DNA of 64,000 nucleotides from Paralichthys olivaceus (taxonomy: Eukaryota > Chordata > Actinopteri > Pleuronectiformes > Paralichthyidae). This document shows positions 35,401 through 58,406 of this stretch, one piece after another; the stretch's first letter is position 1, and each line of letters starts with the position of its first letter. Made by a program: the position numbers and the translations under genes. The notes under the pieces were generated by a model. That model searched no databases and was not told the DNA's origin. It was given only the letters and a program-made list of their open reading frames with translations. Location: NCBI RefSeq assembly GCF_024713975.1, contig NC_091108.1, positions 8,849,001-8,913,000 on the forward strand. Reading direction: 5' to 3'.

Positions 35401-38179
35401 CACTGAACAAAACTACATCTGAGTGGCTGTGACTGTTTTTGCTTTTTTGTTTTATCAGTTGATATACAAACATTTATTTGTCATTTATATGGTGTGTAAA
35501 AAATAATGCTTTAGTGTAAGTGTAAAGCTTAAAACAGTTGTTTATGTAAAATGATCTTATTATTTCTTGATTTGAAGTGTTCTCTTATTTATTGTTAGTA
35601 TAACCAGCTAATACAATTCAATAATAATTCAATTTCTTGAGGTAGTTTAATGATCAATTAATTGTTTTAATTAATCAATTAGTTTTTTGATAAAAGAACC
35701 TTTAAATCGGCTCAGGCCAGCTTCTGAAATTGTGAATTCTCAGTCATATTTCATGCTCACACATTTGGTTTTTGGTACATTTGGTCAGACGAGAATAAAA
35801 ATAGGATTTTGGATAAACAGACTAACAAATCAGATCTCAGTTATAATTAACAGAAAAATCTTCAAAATGATAGATAATGGAAATACTTGTTGACTGCAGT
35901 GCTAACTTTACTATATTAATGATTTTAAGTCAGATTTATACTTTTGATCATCAGGTGAACTAATGATACACGATGAAGAAGCAAAGTCCGTACTACAAAC
36001 TCAACAAGGACAGACACATGCACACAAACACTCAATTATTTGTCACATTTTTCACAGGCTTTCCAGGGAATAACATGCATTTGACATTGTCTCCAAGCAT
36101 CCTCATCATTTTGCTGTGACATTATCTAACCACTCTAATCATGCACCAGTGAGACAGGGCAGTGATATCTCAGCTGCCACCTTGTGTGCACACATGCCTC
36201 TATGGGTTTGGCAGAGGAGGTGAGAGAGCACTTTGAGCGCTGGTCAAGATGCTGTGATAAAATCCGTATTCGCTTTGTGTCACAGGTCTGTTTTTATCCC
36301 CTGCAGCGTTTCATAACCCTGAAGTGCCCGTCTGATAGTGTCATTGCAAACGTACCCGCTAACCTTTGACATGAAAATATGTTTTTTTCTCTCTTTTGAC
36401 ATTCGTAAACAATCACTTAGCATTCTTCTTGCAGCTCAAGTGGAAAAAAACACACCCCGGTCGATGTGCATAAATTGACACGACATGCTGCAAATGACCT
36501 ACGTTGTCTGTCATCTGTTGGCATCCAGGGACAGGTGTGAGCGTCCCAGTGGCTGATTGATGGCTGGTTTCCACTCCCATCTGTTTCTGCCCCGTCAGAG
36601 GCTCTTGTTATTTCCCCTATAGTCATCTTACATGACTGAACCCAGAGGAAAATGAGAATTCAAGGGGTCAGGCTGCTCTTGCACAATGCAGTTTGGTTCT
36701 TATAAGACAAAAAGTGACATGCAGTCTTGTGTGCGATGACTTGCCGTGAAACCTAAGCTGACAAGTAAACTCCGTCCCTTCCATCACATTACCCTGCTCA
36801 ACCCTGCTCTATCCGTCAAGTTCACGTCCCTCCTCAGGCCCTTCCACGGGCCTTTCCACGACGTAGATGGCTTTTGGCTCGAGCCCCCAGGTTGGGGTGA
36901 GTTTGGCTGGGGTCACCGTGGCTCAGTTTGCAATCCGTGGCTCTGTTGTCAAAAAGCATTTCATGGTGGCTTGAGCAAAGCTGGAGTCTCCCCTTGGCTC
37001 TATCATCTGTGAATTTATGGCGGCTAAATGAGTTTGGGAAGCACGTGAGGATGAACTTGTCAGGAAATAGCTTGATTACCCGGCAGCGGGGCTGTCGCAG
37101 CCTCCAGTTATTGAAACATTGAATAATTGTGAGGCTGTGAGTTCAAATTGAGCCCGTACTCTTTTAAGGGAAGTTTTCAGTGATGTTTTTATCAGTGAGC
37201 AGGCGTCATATAAATCATAAGTGTCACCCATCTCTTCTTTCAGCAGAAGGTTCCCTGGAACCACAGGGTTCCTCACGTTTCGACACTGGGTGCATATTAC
37301 AGCTGGAGATAAGGAGGGCATTTGCATTGCAACACGGTCCTCTTTCACTTTAGTGCTCAGACAGAACCGCAAGCAGCGCTGCTAAGTAACCAGCAGCTCA
37401 GTCCTTTTAGTCTCCTCAATGCCATTACGGTCATTTATTTATTTATTTTTTTTATGTTGTCAACACAGCTTCTATTTTAAGTCTATCTCAACGTGTTCTT
37501 CTGCTTAAAAAAAACCCCACCTGGAAACTCACTCTTTACCCGTCTCCTTTTTTGGACACCTGCTCAGCCCACTCAAGAATGTGAACCAGATACGTCCACC
37601 TGTTACAGCAAGTCATTTGAAGAGGAAATTATTTTTTTAAATCAATGAGCATTGTCTCGCTTGTCTTACATGCTGAAGAAGGACTGTGCACAGTGACCAT
37701 TTTGACACCCAGAAGGCGAGTGACGGTGGTGGGCTTAACACTTGAAGGCTCTCAAATGTCTCATTGCCCAAGCATTGCTAAGCCCCCACCCCAAACACTT
37801 GACCCCTGCTGACGTAAGCTGTCCATTTACATTTAGGGACACCGGCTCACTCCATTCTTAATACCATTGCTATTGTGGAGAGAAGAAGGCACCAGGGATG
37901 AAGCCTGAGAGACAGACTTTTTTCAATGATACTTTTCAGAGCTTAATTCACAGGGTTTTACAGTTTTAGAGATTTAAAATCTTCATAGCTGTTGAATCTT
38001 TTCTTGCTGGATTTTTTATTTTGTTTGGTGTCACGTTTCTGTATTTAAATTAGTTTACCCACCAATGTGGAGCACCGAAGGGTAGAGCTGGCTACGATTT
38101 ATTCTTTGTCACGGACGTTGCCAGTCCTATTTTTGTCTGAAGTCGGTGTCTTAACGTGATTTTAGTATCACCGGAAGCC
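32489..38179. other. Intergenic or mylk4 5' region; no gene recognised
   Basis: AT-rich for most of its length, with a more GC-balanced stretch at about 36470-37400. No recognisable exons apart from the candidate before it. mylk4 5' UTR exons probably lie here. A splice acceptor (GATTTTAG at about 38156-38163) just before the mylk4 ATG suggests that the first coding exon is not the first exon of the transcript. A short TA repeat lies near 33487-33505. Confidence 0.45.
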
Positions 38180-46967
<8,788 letters not shown>

Positions 46968-47360
46968 GGTTGGTCTGCTGTTTTCTTTCTTTGACACTTT
47001 TGTCACATTTTTATCTTGAAAGTCTTTATTCTTCTTCTTCAGAGATATAAATATTGCACACAACCAAACAACCACAAGGGGGAAGCATGTCCAAAATTTT
47101 GTGCAGAGACCAGAGACTCAGTACTCACCCTAACTAACTGTCCCTTTTCTCAGGGCTCTGCATTGATGTGACAGCTCCAGCTGTGGCCACTCGGACCAAC
47201 CCTCCATGTATGTTACCCGAACATCAGTCACCTGCGGCATTTTCCTGGAATGTTTGAAGCAATATACAAGATTAGTAGTGCATAGCAATGCTAGAAAAAC
47301 AAAAACTGGGGAAAATAGAAAGAGCATCTTTCAATATAAATCTGATTCCATGCAATAAAT
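46968..47360 (+). other. mylk4 3' UTR and polyadenylation signal
   Basis: Sequence after the mylk4 stop codon up to AATAAA at 47354-47359, about 390 bp downstream. It contains no further open exon that continues the kinase. Confidence 0.5.
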
Positions 47361-48716
47361 GTGACCTTTGTGAAGATTACAGTGTTCAGTTATTGTTGAG
47401 ACTGTGTCAGAGAGGTAATCCTTTGACTTTTACACGTGTGGTGAGGTTTTATTACATTACGTGACTCTGTAGGTATTTTTTTCTATTTTCTCATCCTGTT
47501 GTAGATGTCAAATCAAAATGGTGCTAATCTGACCTTCCTTCATTAGACACACGTTTGTCATAAATATATGAGCTTGACTGTGGGCAGCACCTTTTGTCTT
47601 GGAAGCTGAACATGCACATACTACTATATACTCTACTTACCCTCACTTACTTATAGCCAAATACACTGTGCTGTCATTGTTTGCTGCCGTTTTCATGTCC
47701 TGCTGATACTGTAGATAAAAACCTAAATGTTTAGAAACATACCTCATCCTCTTTCTCTGTATGGAGGCTACAGCGTGATTCAGTCGATTCAGTGACTGTA
47801 ATGATCTCCCCTCAGTTAGGAATATATTTTTTGGGCTGTAAATAGACGCTGAACTGTAGATTAAAACCCAGATGTTGTCATATCTTAGTGGATGTGTACT
47901 GTACGTGAAGACAGAATGAAATTTGTGTGGCTGGTGTCATGAGCTGTAGTATGTGCACTTTATATACTGTTATTTATTTTAACATACATCATACCCGAAC
48001 CTATGGTAGTACCACTGATGTCTTCTACATCGTGCTTCGTCCTAGTGTTTAGAAAGAAAATATATTTCACCAGCACCGTTTATGTCTTATCAGCAAAATG
48101 TAGTATTTTATTTTCTTCTTTGTTGCATGTCGTATTATGTTTATGTGAGATTAAATAGAAAAGAATTATAACTTAGATGCTTTTTCCACATAACAAAGTT
48201 ATCTTTGAAATACCTTCTGTGAAGGTTCAGTAACTGAAAGCAATACACTACCTACCTATAATGTAGCCTAAGTGCATAAACTGTTGTTAGATGTGTTTAT
48301 GTGATGTTATTTTACTGTCATGATGAATGCTACATTAAATGTTAAACATAGAGCGATAGTAAGAGAACTTGTCACCACAGAGTGTTAATTCAAATTCAGC
48401 ATGTACTTGTGAAGTGTGTACACGTCCATTAAACTGAAATTGTTTCATCAGAGTTTGTTTTACTTTTTTTCAAGTTTTGTCAAGGTTCAGTTTAAAGTTA
48501 TAGCCGAGTGTTAATAATACTGTAAGTCGAAGAGAAAATAAGAGGATTGGGAAACATTTGTTCAATAAAAATATTAAGAATAAAGGGGGAGTATGCCTGT
48601 TTGTTATTAAATTATTAAAATCAAAAAGTAGAGCTGAGTCCAGGAGCCTAATGAAGAGCATCTGAGGGAGTGTTTGCAGTTCTGTTTGATCACCTGAGAA
48701 AACAAGTTGAGTGTGT

Positions 48717-48747
48717 GCGATGATGATGATGATGGCGATGATGATGA
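48717..48747. repeat. (GAT)n simple repeat
   Basis: Imperfect GAT triplets in non-coding sequence. Confidence 0.85.
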
Positions 48748-51700
48748 AATAGGGCTTTGATTCAGATATACTAAGAAAAAGTGAAAAGAGAAAAAAAAAA
48801 TCAAGGATTTTTACTGAGGTCACATAATGGAAAAAATGTAAATGAATGACATTGAGGAAACAGCCATGTGAGTTTGTTAGGAACATATGTACATTTCAAG
48901 CTACATTTCCACAAAGTATACCTTAACATTCAGGCTGCTCTATCTTTTAAAAGACAGTAACATCTTATTTTACAGAAACCCACAGGGTTAGTCAGGGATA
49001 CGTGCAGACTTTATGGGGGAGTACCATCTAAAACATATATTTAATTGTACAGAAATACCAGAAAAGCAAACTGTACCACCAAAAAGCACAGAAACCCAGT
49101 AGTCGACCACTTTTACATCCAGTAGTTTGAGACTGTCAGGGACATAAAAATGTCAGGGCCGACAAAATAATTCACAGTTTTGGATTTTTTCCTTTTTTCT
49201 CTTCCATTTTGATTTATATGGCATGCACTAGACGATGACAAGAGAGATGGATGGCAGAGAGAGACGAACTGTCTGAAATCAACTCGAGCTCATGGTCCTT
49301 TTGTGGAATTTTTCTTAGAAAGTGGACAAGGATAGAGAAGTGCTGCTAAAAATGGAAACCCGCCTTAGGAATATATACAGAACATCTGATATAAAAAAAA
49401 GCCAACTCCAAAAGAAGTTAAGATGAATATGTAATGAATTCAAACCGGCAAGTTATATGTTACATAACGGTAATAGATGACTGAAAGAACCAATAATTAT
49501 TATATCATGGATATAAATAAAATTGGGGAGATAGCTAACAAGCAACTACAGTGAGATTTGCCTGTGGGCTACTACAACAACATTTTATGGATCTTTCTGT
49601 TAACATTTTAAAAATTATTTAGGCCATTAAAGCCAATTATAAAACCAAATATTAACCTACATATACACAAATAATAAGAAAGTGCTAAATTTACTTTTTA
49701 AACTTTTACCTCAGATATAGTAAAGACAAACCCAAAGACTTTAAAGTAATAAGTGGGTGAACAGTTTCTGATATTGATTGTATACGTGAAATAAACAACA
49801 TGCAAAGTGCAGGTACAACTAGCTTGATGTAGCTACAGGCTATTTAGCCAGGTAGCTTGACATATAGACTTTTATGATGGCTACTGTACATGTACATCAT
49901 CAATGTATTAGTCTTTGCTACAGATGTTAGATGTAAAAAAAAACATTCCTCTTTGTGCAGTGTACATTTATTCATTTAATAATATATTTACAACATGTGC
50001 ACACCCAAATACACCCCACACAGATCATAAATACTTTCCATCCTGATTACTCATTGAGGTCCAGCAGCTTTGTTTAGTCTACTGTTTGTTTATTTTCACA
50101 CATCATTTCATCGGACACAAAAGGTTTCATGTCGGGACTGGTTCAGGCAGAGTTCGTACATTCCTCGGTCACAAACAAGTCGTTAATAGCCATTACTGCG
50201 AACATAGGAGTCGTATTGACAAAACAGGTGATACTGATTTCTCCCAAAGATTTTTCTCCCCCCTCTGACTCACTATTTTTTTTTTTTTTGCATAGCTTTT
50301 CAGGAGCCTTAGGGTTGGAAGCCGAATACAAGCTCTTGCTCTATATCCCTGGTCCGAGGCCCAGGTTGGAATGGTGAGAAATTCAATTTACGGTGAGAAA
50401 AAAAAAAAAAGGCTGTTAGAACTGCCCCTCCACCACCTCACCCTAAGTCCCCTCCATCCACATCTCCAGGGGTGATCTTGAGGAGCCAAACCAAAACCAG
50501 ATGGACTTATTGGGCCTAAAGATAACAAATAGTGCCTGAGTTCCTGTCAGTTAGAGACCACCAGAGCAAAGAAGCTGAGGGGGAAAAAATGCTAACTGAC
50601 ACGTCTAAGTCTTTGTCTTGCAACAAAAATAAGTTTTATAATACTTGAAAAATGTAAGTTGCTGCTGAAGTTGATTTGTTTGGTGTGGATAGGAGCTAAA
50701 GGGAAGGGATGCTGTTGCCGTGTTGGTGTTTATGTAAAAACGGGGGAATGCATTCAGAAACCAGGTGCCATCTTTGCTTTGGGAAGGTAGGCTGTCACCG
50801 GTGACCCGAATCTCTGGGTGGCATGCACTCAGTTTGTTAGCCGATACGCCTACCGCCCACACACAGGACGGAGGGAGAGAAAAAGAGGGGAGGGTGACCC
50901 CAGAACTCCTCACGGCCTCCCTGCAGATCGACTAAGAAAGTGTCCTTTGTAACAGGAGTTTCCTCTACGTAATTAAAAAATATTGGGCTCCGCTCAGAAG
51001 GGAGGGGACGAGGCCCGGGGGTTACAGGAGGCTACGTGAAGGGCGAGATTCTCTGCTCCACTCTTTCGTTTCATGTAAGAGCCCCGGAGCTGGCCCTGAC
51101 GTTTGTCCAAACAAGAGGCGCTCTCACTCTCTCTCTCACTCTTTCTCTTCAAGGAGGTCCAGGGGAGAAGACCGGCCACTTCTCAGGGCCGGGGGCAGGT
51201 GGTTCTGATTTGCGTTGGGTTGTGGTGGGGGGCCAGACCACGTTTATGTTCAGTTAATGGCAGAACACGTGTCGTCACGTCCAGCGCTGGGAACACGCTG
51301 GGTTGAGTGATCTGTTTTTAACACAGCTGAGGTTCGCCACCAATGAGAACAATGTCCAGTTATCCAGTTATGTTCTCCCATTAGTAGACATCTTAGAAAT
51401 ATAGATATCATCTACAGAGACAAATTAAAAGGTGATAGCATATCAGTGCTGTTTTTAAATCTTGTTTGCACAGCCTGCAGCTGACCATAGGAGCATTAAT
51501 ATCCCATGTCTTTATAATAGATTGTCCGTATTCCATGATGTCCTATAATGTGAGGTTAATGTAGATGGATAATTAAGTGATCGGCTCATACATGCGCCAT
51601 ATTTTTACTGTACAGCACATTTTCTTCAGTGACTGTACAACATGACATTTGAAATGAAAATAGCCATCATCCACCCACACGCAGATTGATTTCCAGATGA

Positions 51701-54264
51701 GCGGGAAACACAGCAGCTTGCTGTGTCCAGTGTTTACAGTCGGTGGTTTCAACACTGATCAAATGGCCACGGCGAAGCCTTTAATGATCTTGAAGGTTCC
51801 CCGCTGTCGGGTCATATGCTTGGCTCCATATCATCTCCAGGTTGGGCCCTTCTGCTGGTCAGGCGGTCCCACAATGGGGCCCATTCCATCAGCTTTGTAT
51901 TTACTCGTCCCTCTGGCTCACCCCTTGGCCTGCACGGGGTCTCTGTTCAGTCTGCCAGCCCTGCTGAGAGGCCTCGGTGGCCCAGAGAGCCATAATCCAT
52001 CAGGCCTCCATGTGTGTGTGTACTGCGCTCTTTTATGCTTTAGCTCTTGCTGAGGAGTCATTGCTGAGGGAACTAAATGGAGCCAAGCATCTTGTTCAAA
52101 CAGACTGAAGGAGCATGTTTTCTGTGACTGAGGTTAGTGTGTTAACACAAGCTTGTGTGCAGGCGTGGGTGTACATGCTGCTTGTGTGCATGTTTTATCA
52201 CGTCAGACCTTTCCAGCCAGACAAATGAATTCCTTCTTGACCCTTTACCCATGCAAACATCTACTTTTCATGCTCAAAACATGCCCCTGTAATATTTTAT
52301 TGGATCCCCTTTATCTGCGCCGACACACTCACACTAACCCCACAATGCTTCCATAACTTTCATTTATTACAGCAAATGCTGGACGTGAACAACCTTCATA
52401 CATGTCCATATTATACATGTCTCTGTTACGTTCTCTCATCCCACCCACAGAGTCTGTCCTCCCTCCTGGTGCACAGTGATCGATGAGCTGAGGGCTGGTC
52501 TCTCTGCAGCAGGGACGTACTGAGAAAGAGGGAAAGACCCTTAGCCTGTTCTCTGTCTTACTCCCAAAAAACAGCTCTGATGGCCAACAAAAACATAGGA
52601 CAGGGCACCCAAATAGCAACCCGTGCTGCCACTGCTATTGCAGTGTGAAACATTTCCCACGATGGAGCCCAAGACGGCAGAGGAGGATTGGACACACGGA
52701 TGACACAGCCCTGTAAGTGTGAGACAAGGGTCAGACTGAGGTGAAGCAGAAGACGCATGTGAATGAATATCGTAGGAGCATGCATCTTGTTGAGATGTAA
52801 AGTACAGCTTGACTCTTGAAACACAAAATACTTTTAGGAATGTGATACAACCACAGCAGCCAGATTGCTTTATTTATATCATTGTCCAGCAGCATAACAC
52901 AAGCAGCACAAGCAAGGTAGGAGATATGATACCTGACCTTATTAAAGCTGAAAATTCATTGCCTGCTTTGCTTCTGGTATTCTTGGTTTGGCATTTTTTT
53001 TGGATCTGCCTTCGTTTCAGTCCAGTCTGCTTTTAGACGGGGGAAACAGGAAAAGAGCCACAGAGCTGCGGCTCATTCTTCGGGCCATATTCACTTGACC
53101 ACACAAAGAGCCCATTTTGAGGGAGACATTTTATGTGTTGTGCGGCCGGCAGCGCAGGCAAAAAAGATTTACTGTGTCTGTGTCTTTTCAGCGGCGTATT
53201 TGGATGATGTTCATGCTCTTACTGGCAGGGGCTGGGGATTTATTGCAGCTGGGGAACAATATCAGGTAGATGTTCCTGAAAACAGTGAACGGACCTTTTA
53301 TTTTAACAGACCAGAACAAATTGATTCATAATTATCTCTAACATCCAGAAGAGTGGCCCTATCAAATAATATATGTTTTATCTTACACCGTTAGAACACA
53401 GGTTTAATACATATTGACAATGATGTAATACCTGCATGAACACATGTGCACTGTTATGGAAGCTTTAAGAAATTAATATAGTCAATATAATAGCAACATA
53501 TTTTTTATTAGTTTAGGAATAGGCAAAATTTAGAATTATAATAACAATTATATTTTAAATTAAAGTAAAGTTGCTTTTCTTAGTCTTTGAATAGGATTTG
53601 ATGACATTATGATTTTTCATACTTTTGCATTTTATAGAAGTAATATGTACAAATCTTGAATTATTGTTGATCAACAATGTAATAAAAAAAAATCTAATTT
53701 CATAAACTAAATCCATATATGATATACAGTATATTTTACATTAAGTTTTTACACTATGTTTTTATTTATTTCAATGGTTAGTGAGTGGTTTATTTCAATA
53801 AGATTAGCAGTAAGGGTTTAAAAAAATATATTTAAATGGACTCATCATTCAAAAATGTCTATGTTGTCTTCACTTGAAACTTTTCCTGACAAAGTGAGTG
53901 ATGCTGATTTAATTTATACAGTAAAATGTACATCTAATGAGATGTACCTGCTAATCCTAACCCCAAAAATTATACCAATTAGGAATTAGGAATACAATGT
54001 GAGTATGAAAATGAGACAGAGCTGAGATGAGTGACTGTTAAGCAGATGGGTGTGTGGGTGTATGTGTGTGGGCATGGAGGTTGGTGGGAGAGGAGGAAGT
54101 TGTACCACTGAGGTAGCACTTGGAGGGGCAAACAATAGCCTCCACGTATCCTGTGGCTGTCAAAATCCTGAAGACCCTATGAAAACACACTTTGGAGTCA
54201 GGGCCTACAATTCCCCTTTTCCCTTGGTGTTCCAGGTTTTGTTTCAGTTGCACTTTTTCCACTT

Positions 54265-54288
54265 GTTTTTTTTTTTTTTTTTTTTTTT
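54265..54288. repeat. Poly-T tract
   Basis: An uninterrupted run of about 24 T. It could be the tail of a reverse-oriented retroelement, but no element body was recognised next to it. Confidence 0.85.
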
Positions 54289-57200
54289 CCACTGTCTTAG
54301 TCGGGAAACAAAATCTGAAGTTAAAAATGAATTGTTGTTTAATATGGGTCAGGATTGTTCAGCCAGAGAATACAAGTATCTTTTTCATTCGGTGGTGTCA
54401 GTCTTGCTATAACGTACATAAATGGATGGACATTTTTTTTTATTTACTTGATCGTGGACCTTTCCCCTACATGCTGTCTCAGCAGTCCTCCTCCCACATA
54501 TTCTGTAAGGGAGAGGCCGTCAACCTGCAGCACTCACATCAGCGCACATCCGCATGGGGAAAACACGACGCTGATTGCCTCGGAGCAGAAGCTTACTTTC
54601 CAGAAACTCAGCAGAAAATGATTGCAGACTGGCTCCATGTTGCAGCTAATGCACACACACCTGTACACCCGACTATTTTCCCTCTTCTCTGCCTCTATTT
54701 CTTAAGCAGTTGCTTTTTATACCATCATATCAGTCTGGACGTCTGGCTTTGAACACCTCATAGATAACACCTCCCAAACAAAACTAATATCCCCTTTAGT
54801 CTCTCGTCTTTCCACAACTGCAGCTCGCAGAGAAAACAACTCAGACAAGACTAGGGACTAGACAAGTCAGGCCGGGAAGAGTGTTTTGAGAAAACCCTTC
54901 GATAGCTCCATGCACTACTTGGCCAATGCAGTTTGCTCTGATGAGTTGCTGACAGACTGACCTAAGCAGAACTCTATTTACTGCACCAAACTCTCTTTTC
55001 ACATTCACAAGAGCTTGCTGTCACTGAGTTCAACAATGCAAAAAAAAAAAAGGGACCACCCATGCAAAAATAGATATTATGATGAAGCTTGCTGCGGTTG
55101 CTTTGGTGGTAGTGCTGTATAGCTCTGTGCAAACGAGCACACCACATTACTGCTGACTGGGAGAGGAGAACAGTGCAACTTTTACCCAACAGAGGGCGAC
55201 TAAAGCTTTGGAGAGAATCCCAGAACATTATTAATATGACCTCCCCTCCCGATTTCTTAAGAGTGTCAAAAATAACATCTCCTGTTACATTCAGGGCTAT
55301 AAAGGAAATTTAAGTAGGATGGTATGAAAACCTCTTGCCAACCACAGCTGAGACAAACTGTTTGAGTACAGTCTGCAAGAGGAATTTGTTCATATTCAGT
55401 CCCTGTGTAATTAAGAGGTGCTACGTCTTCATAAATTTCCCCTAGATAGTCACAGGGAAATGCCACCTCTTTTTCATAATGGTTTCATGGTTGTGTAATG
55501 GTTGTCAACCACTGAAAAGCTCAAAAATACAAAACTCCAGAGGAGCCCAACAAGAGGTCACCAGGCCACACAATGCAGCAGCATCCCTATATATTTTGCA
55601 TGTCAAGGACTATAGCCGCATTTAATCATACCTTCACCCTCCACAGCATAGAAAATCCCCACCACTAAGCCACCGTCAGCGCCACTCCCCCTCCCACTCC
55701 AGCACCTCTCCCCGTTGGTCCCATGGTGAGGGCCGTCGCCGGCCAATCCGAGGAGGCCGCCAGGGCCTTGGTGGTCTGGAGTGTCTCCGAGGTGGCACGG
55801 CCGCAGGGCTGCAGAGAGTAAACAGGACACTGGGGGATGGAGGGATGGAGGAAGAAGGATAGAGGGATATAGGGATGAGATTGTGGAGTCAGCAGCCTCT
55901 CCGCCCTGCCTGGGGAAGAGGAAAGCCTGTAAAGCCTGCAGATTCAGAGCTCACACAAACAGTGGACCGCCCTGAGACTCAGCTTAGTGGATAAGGCTTT
56001 GGCCAGACAGAAGGGGTAGTCAAATAACTGCTGAATTAATTTTCCTGCATGTGAGCACAAACCTGACGTTTTCACCTGAAGCCAGTTCATTAGATTTGAT
56101 TGTTTTATTAGCGAACACTATTTTTGGGGTTTGTTTAAACTGTGAAATTCCAGCCTCAGAATTACTTCATAATTTATTTGTTTCAACTAGATGGACAGTG
56201 GAGGAATGAAACAAAATACTTTAAGTCAAATTCTGTAGTTTATACTTACTCCTTTATTTCTAAGGAAAAGGTCAAGGTTGAGATTGTTGATCAAAATAAC
56301 TTAGGAACATTTTTATAACCAAACAGTAATATAAAAGTAATAGTAACACTGGTTTAAAACAACACAGCCAGTCAAATGCTATATTGTGAGCAATCATTAA
56401 CCCAGGGATTTTCAGTGAGTTGCTTAAAATACATAGAAATACATTCAAATGTTAGTATACACACACAAGCTTGCTGTTGTTGATGTTGCTGATATTTTTA
56501 CAGTGTGATAATTTTACTTTTACTACAATCTGAATTCTTCCACTACTGACAGTGGACTTAAAGATGTTTCTGTGTGAGTTTTCACATAAAAGAGTGACAC
56601 ATGAGATAATGAACAGTTGGGGGAGAAAAAAAAGCCATCAAACTCTCTGCCAAAACCAGGTTTAGAGATTATTCATAAAAAAGTGTGGAATTCACTGGTG
56701 CCCAGGTCATAAGGGACCGTGAAATGAGTAGCCAATATCCACATGTTATACACACCGTCTGTTTCCAATAATACTACCCTCGCAAGTGATGACAGGTTGA
56801 AAAGTGATTTACCTGAGCAGGCTTTTATTACAAATCTTTCTTGCACCGTTCGCTCTGTTACTTACGGATCCAGACTCGCTTCATCGTGGAACCGAAGCCT
56901 GGCGCTAAATAGCATCGACGGCTTCCAACTGCTTTTGACTCTGGTGATAAAGATAGATGAGGTGAGATGACACGTAGGATTTGCAACTGTAGCACTGTCA
57001 AGAAGAAAGAAGTGACGCCCTTTGTTTATGAGGAAGAAAAACTATTCAAAATGTATTTCAACGAGAAAAATGGTTCATAAACAGATACTAATAAAGTTAA
57101 CAGAGTCTAAAGTTGGTTAAGTAGCAAACCATGACAGCAGACTGTGTCTTCTCAATTGAATTGTCCTTTAAGAAACTTTTTTTTTCTTCCAGTGGCTTTT

Positions 57201-58342
57201 TCATTATTTTCTTTTAGAATCTACATTCAAAGCAGTGTACTTAGTGCATGTTTTCATAGATTCAGAACCAGTCATCTGGGTTTTGTCTCTCTATTAAATG
57301 TGCCAAGGGGGAAGGCAGGGATGGAGGCCGTTCAACCAGGAAATATAGGTATCTAATAGATCTACTCCCCACTTGTATTTTGACAGCAATGGCAGGTCTG
57401 GTGAACTAATGGCATACTTCTCCTTCTGCCTGGGGGGAGAAACACACCGCCACGGGGGAAGCCACAATCCTAACAGGCAGCTGGAAAAAGAAAGACAGAC
57501 ATAAACTACTGCACTGGCTGCAAACTTCTGCCTGAGAAGAAAGAGAAGAAGACTCTGCACAACAAATACAATATGCTGAATAAGGAGAGACTTTTATATG
57601 ATTCATTTTATGTGAAAGGTTGAAATGGGGCAAAATATCCACAGATAATCTCAATTCGATCGTATTTCACCCAGACATGTGCTTCCCCTTTCCTGGATTA
57701 CTGAGGCATGTAATAAAACACACACTGTTTGATTTGCTTCCTGTGAACCCTGGAGCCCCCTTGAAATGGTGTTTAAGGTGAGGTTATGAATTTCATATTC
57801 AAGAGCAGGAGTGAAAAGCCAAAGCAGGCAGGTAAAAGACACCAAGAGAATGGATGAACTGATAAAGAAAATTATAATTACATTTGCAAATAGAAGTTTT
57901 GCGAACTTTTTATTTTCATTATGAAATGTGAGCACAGAAAACAAATCTCAGAGAATTATTCGCCTGCAAGAATTTTTCAATTATCCGGGGATTCTTATCT
58001 GTGAATCAAATCTTTTTTCTTTTTCCAATTACAAAGAGCAGCCCACGGAGAGGACTTTTAATAAATGTAATGGAAGCAAGCATCATTAAAAACAGGATTC
58101 AGACAATTAATTTGTTGAAACAAAGCCTTGGTGGACAGCCAGAAGCGTTCGAGGGGTTATTGCTGGGTGACTCACAAAAAAACAGAAAGAGTTAAATATG
58201 TTTAATTGCTGTTGTATGAACATGTGGGAATCAGGTGGTACTTTTTGATGATGAATGGTTGAAAAAGAAAGAAATAAAAACAGCTGTGTGTCATAAGGGA
58301 AAAACTTAATGCATGCTTGATCTGAACGTCCATGAATTACTG

Positions 58343-58406
58343 AGTGTGTGTGTGTGTGTGTGTATGTGTGTGTTTATGTGTGTTTGTGTGTGTATGTGTG
58401 TGTGTG
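58343..58406. repeat. (GT)n microsatellite, interrupted
   Basis: GT units with TA and TT interruptions over about 64 bases. Confidence 0.93.

Noticed and set aside
53095-53331. Open frame with a YLDDVHALTGRGWGF-like stretch
   Set aside because: It looks protein-like at first, but it matches no family I know and has no matching exons nearby.
56743-56970. Plus-strand open frame of 75 codons
   Set aside because: No recognisable domain. It may be part of a conserved non-coding block, but nothing supports coding.
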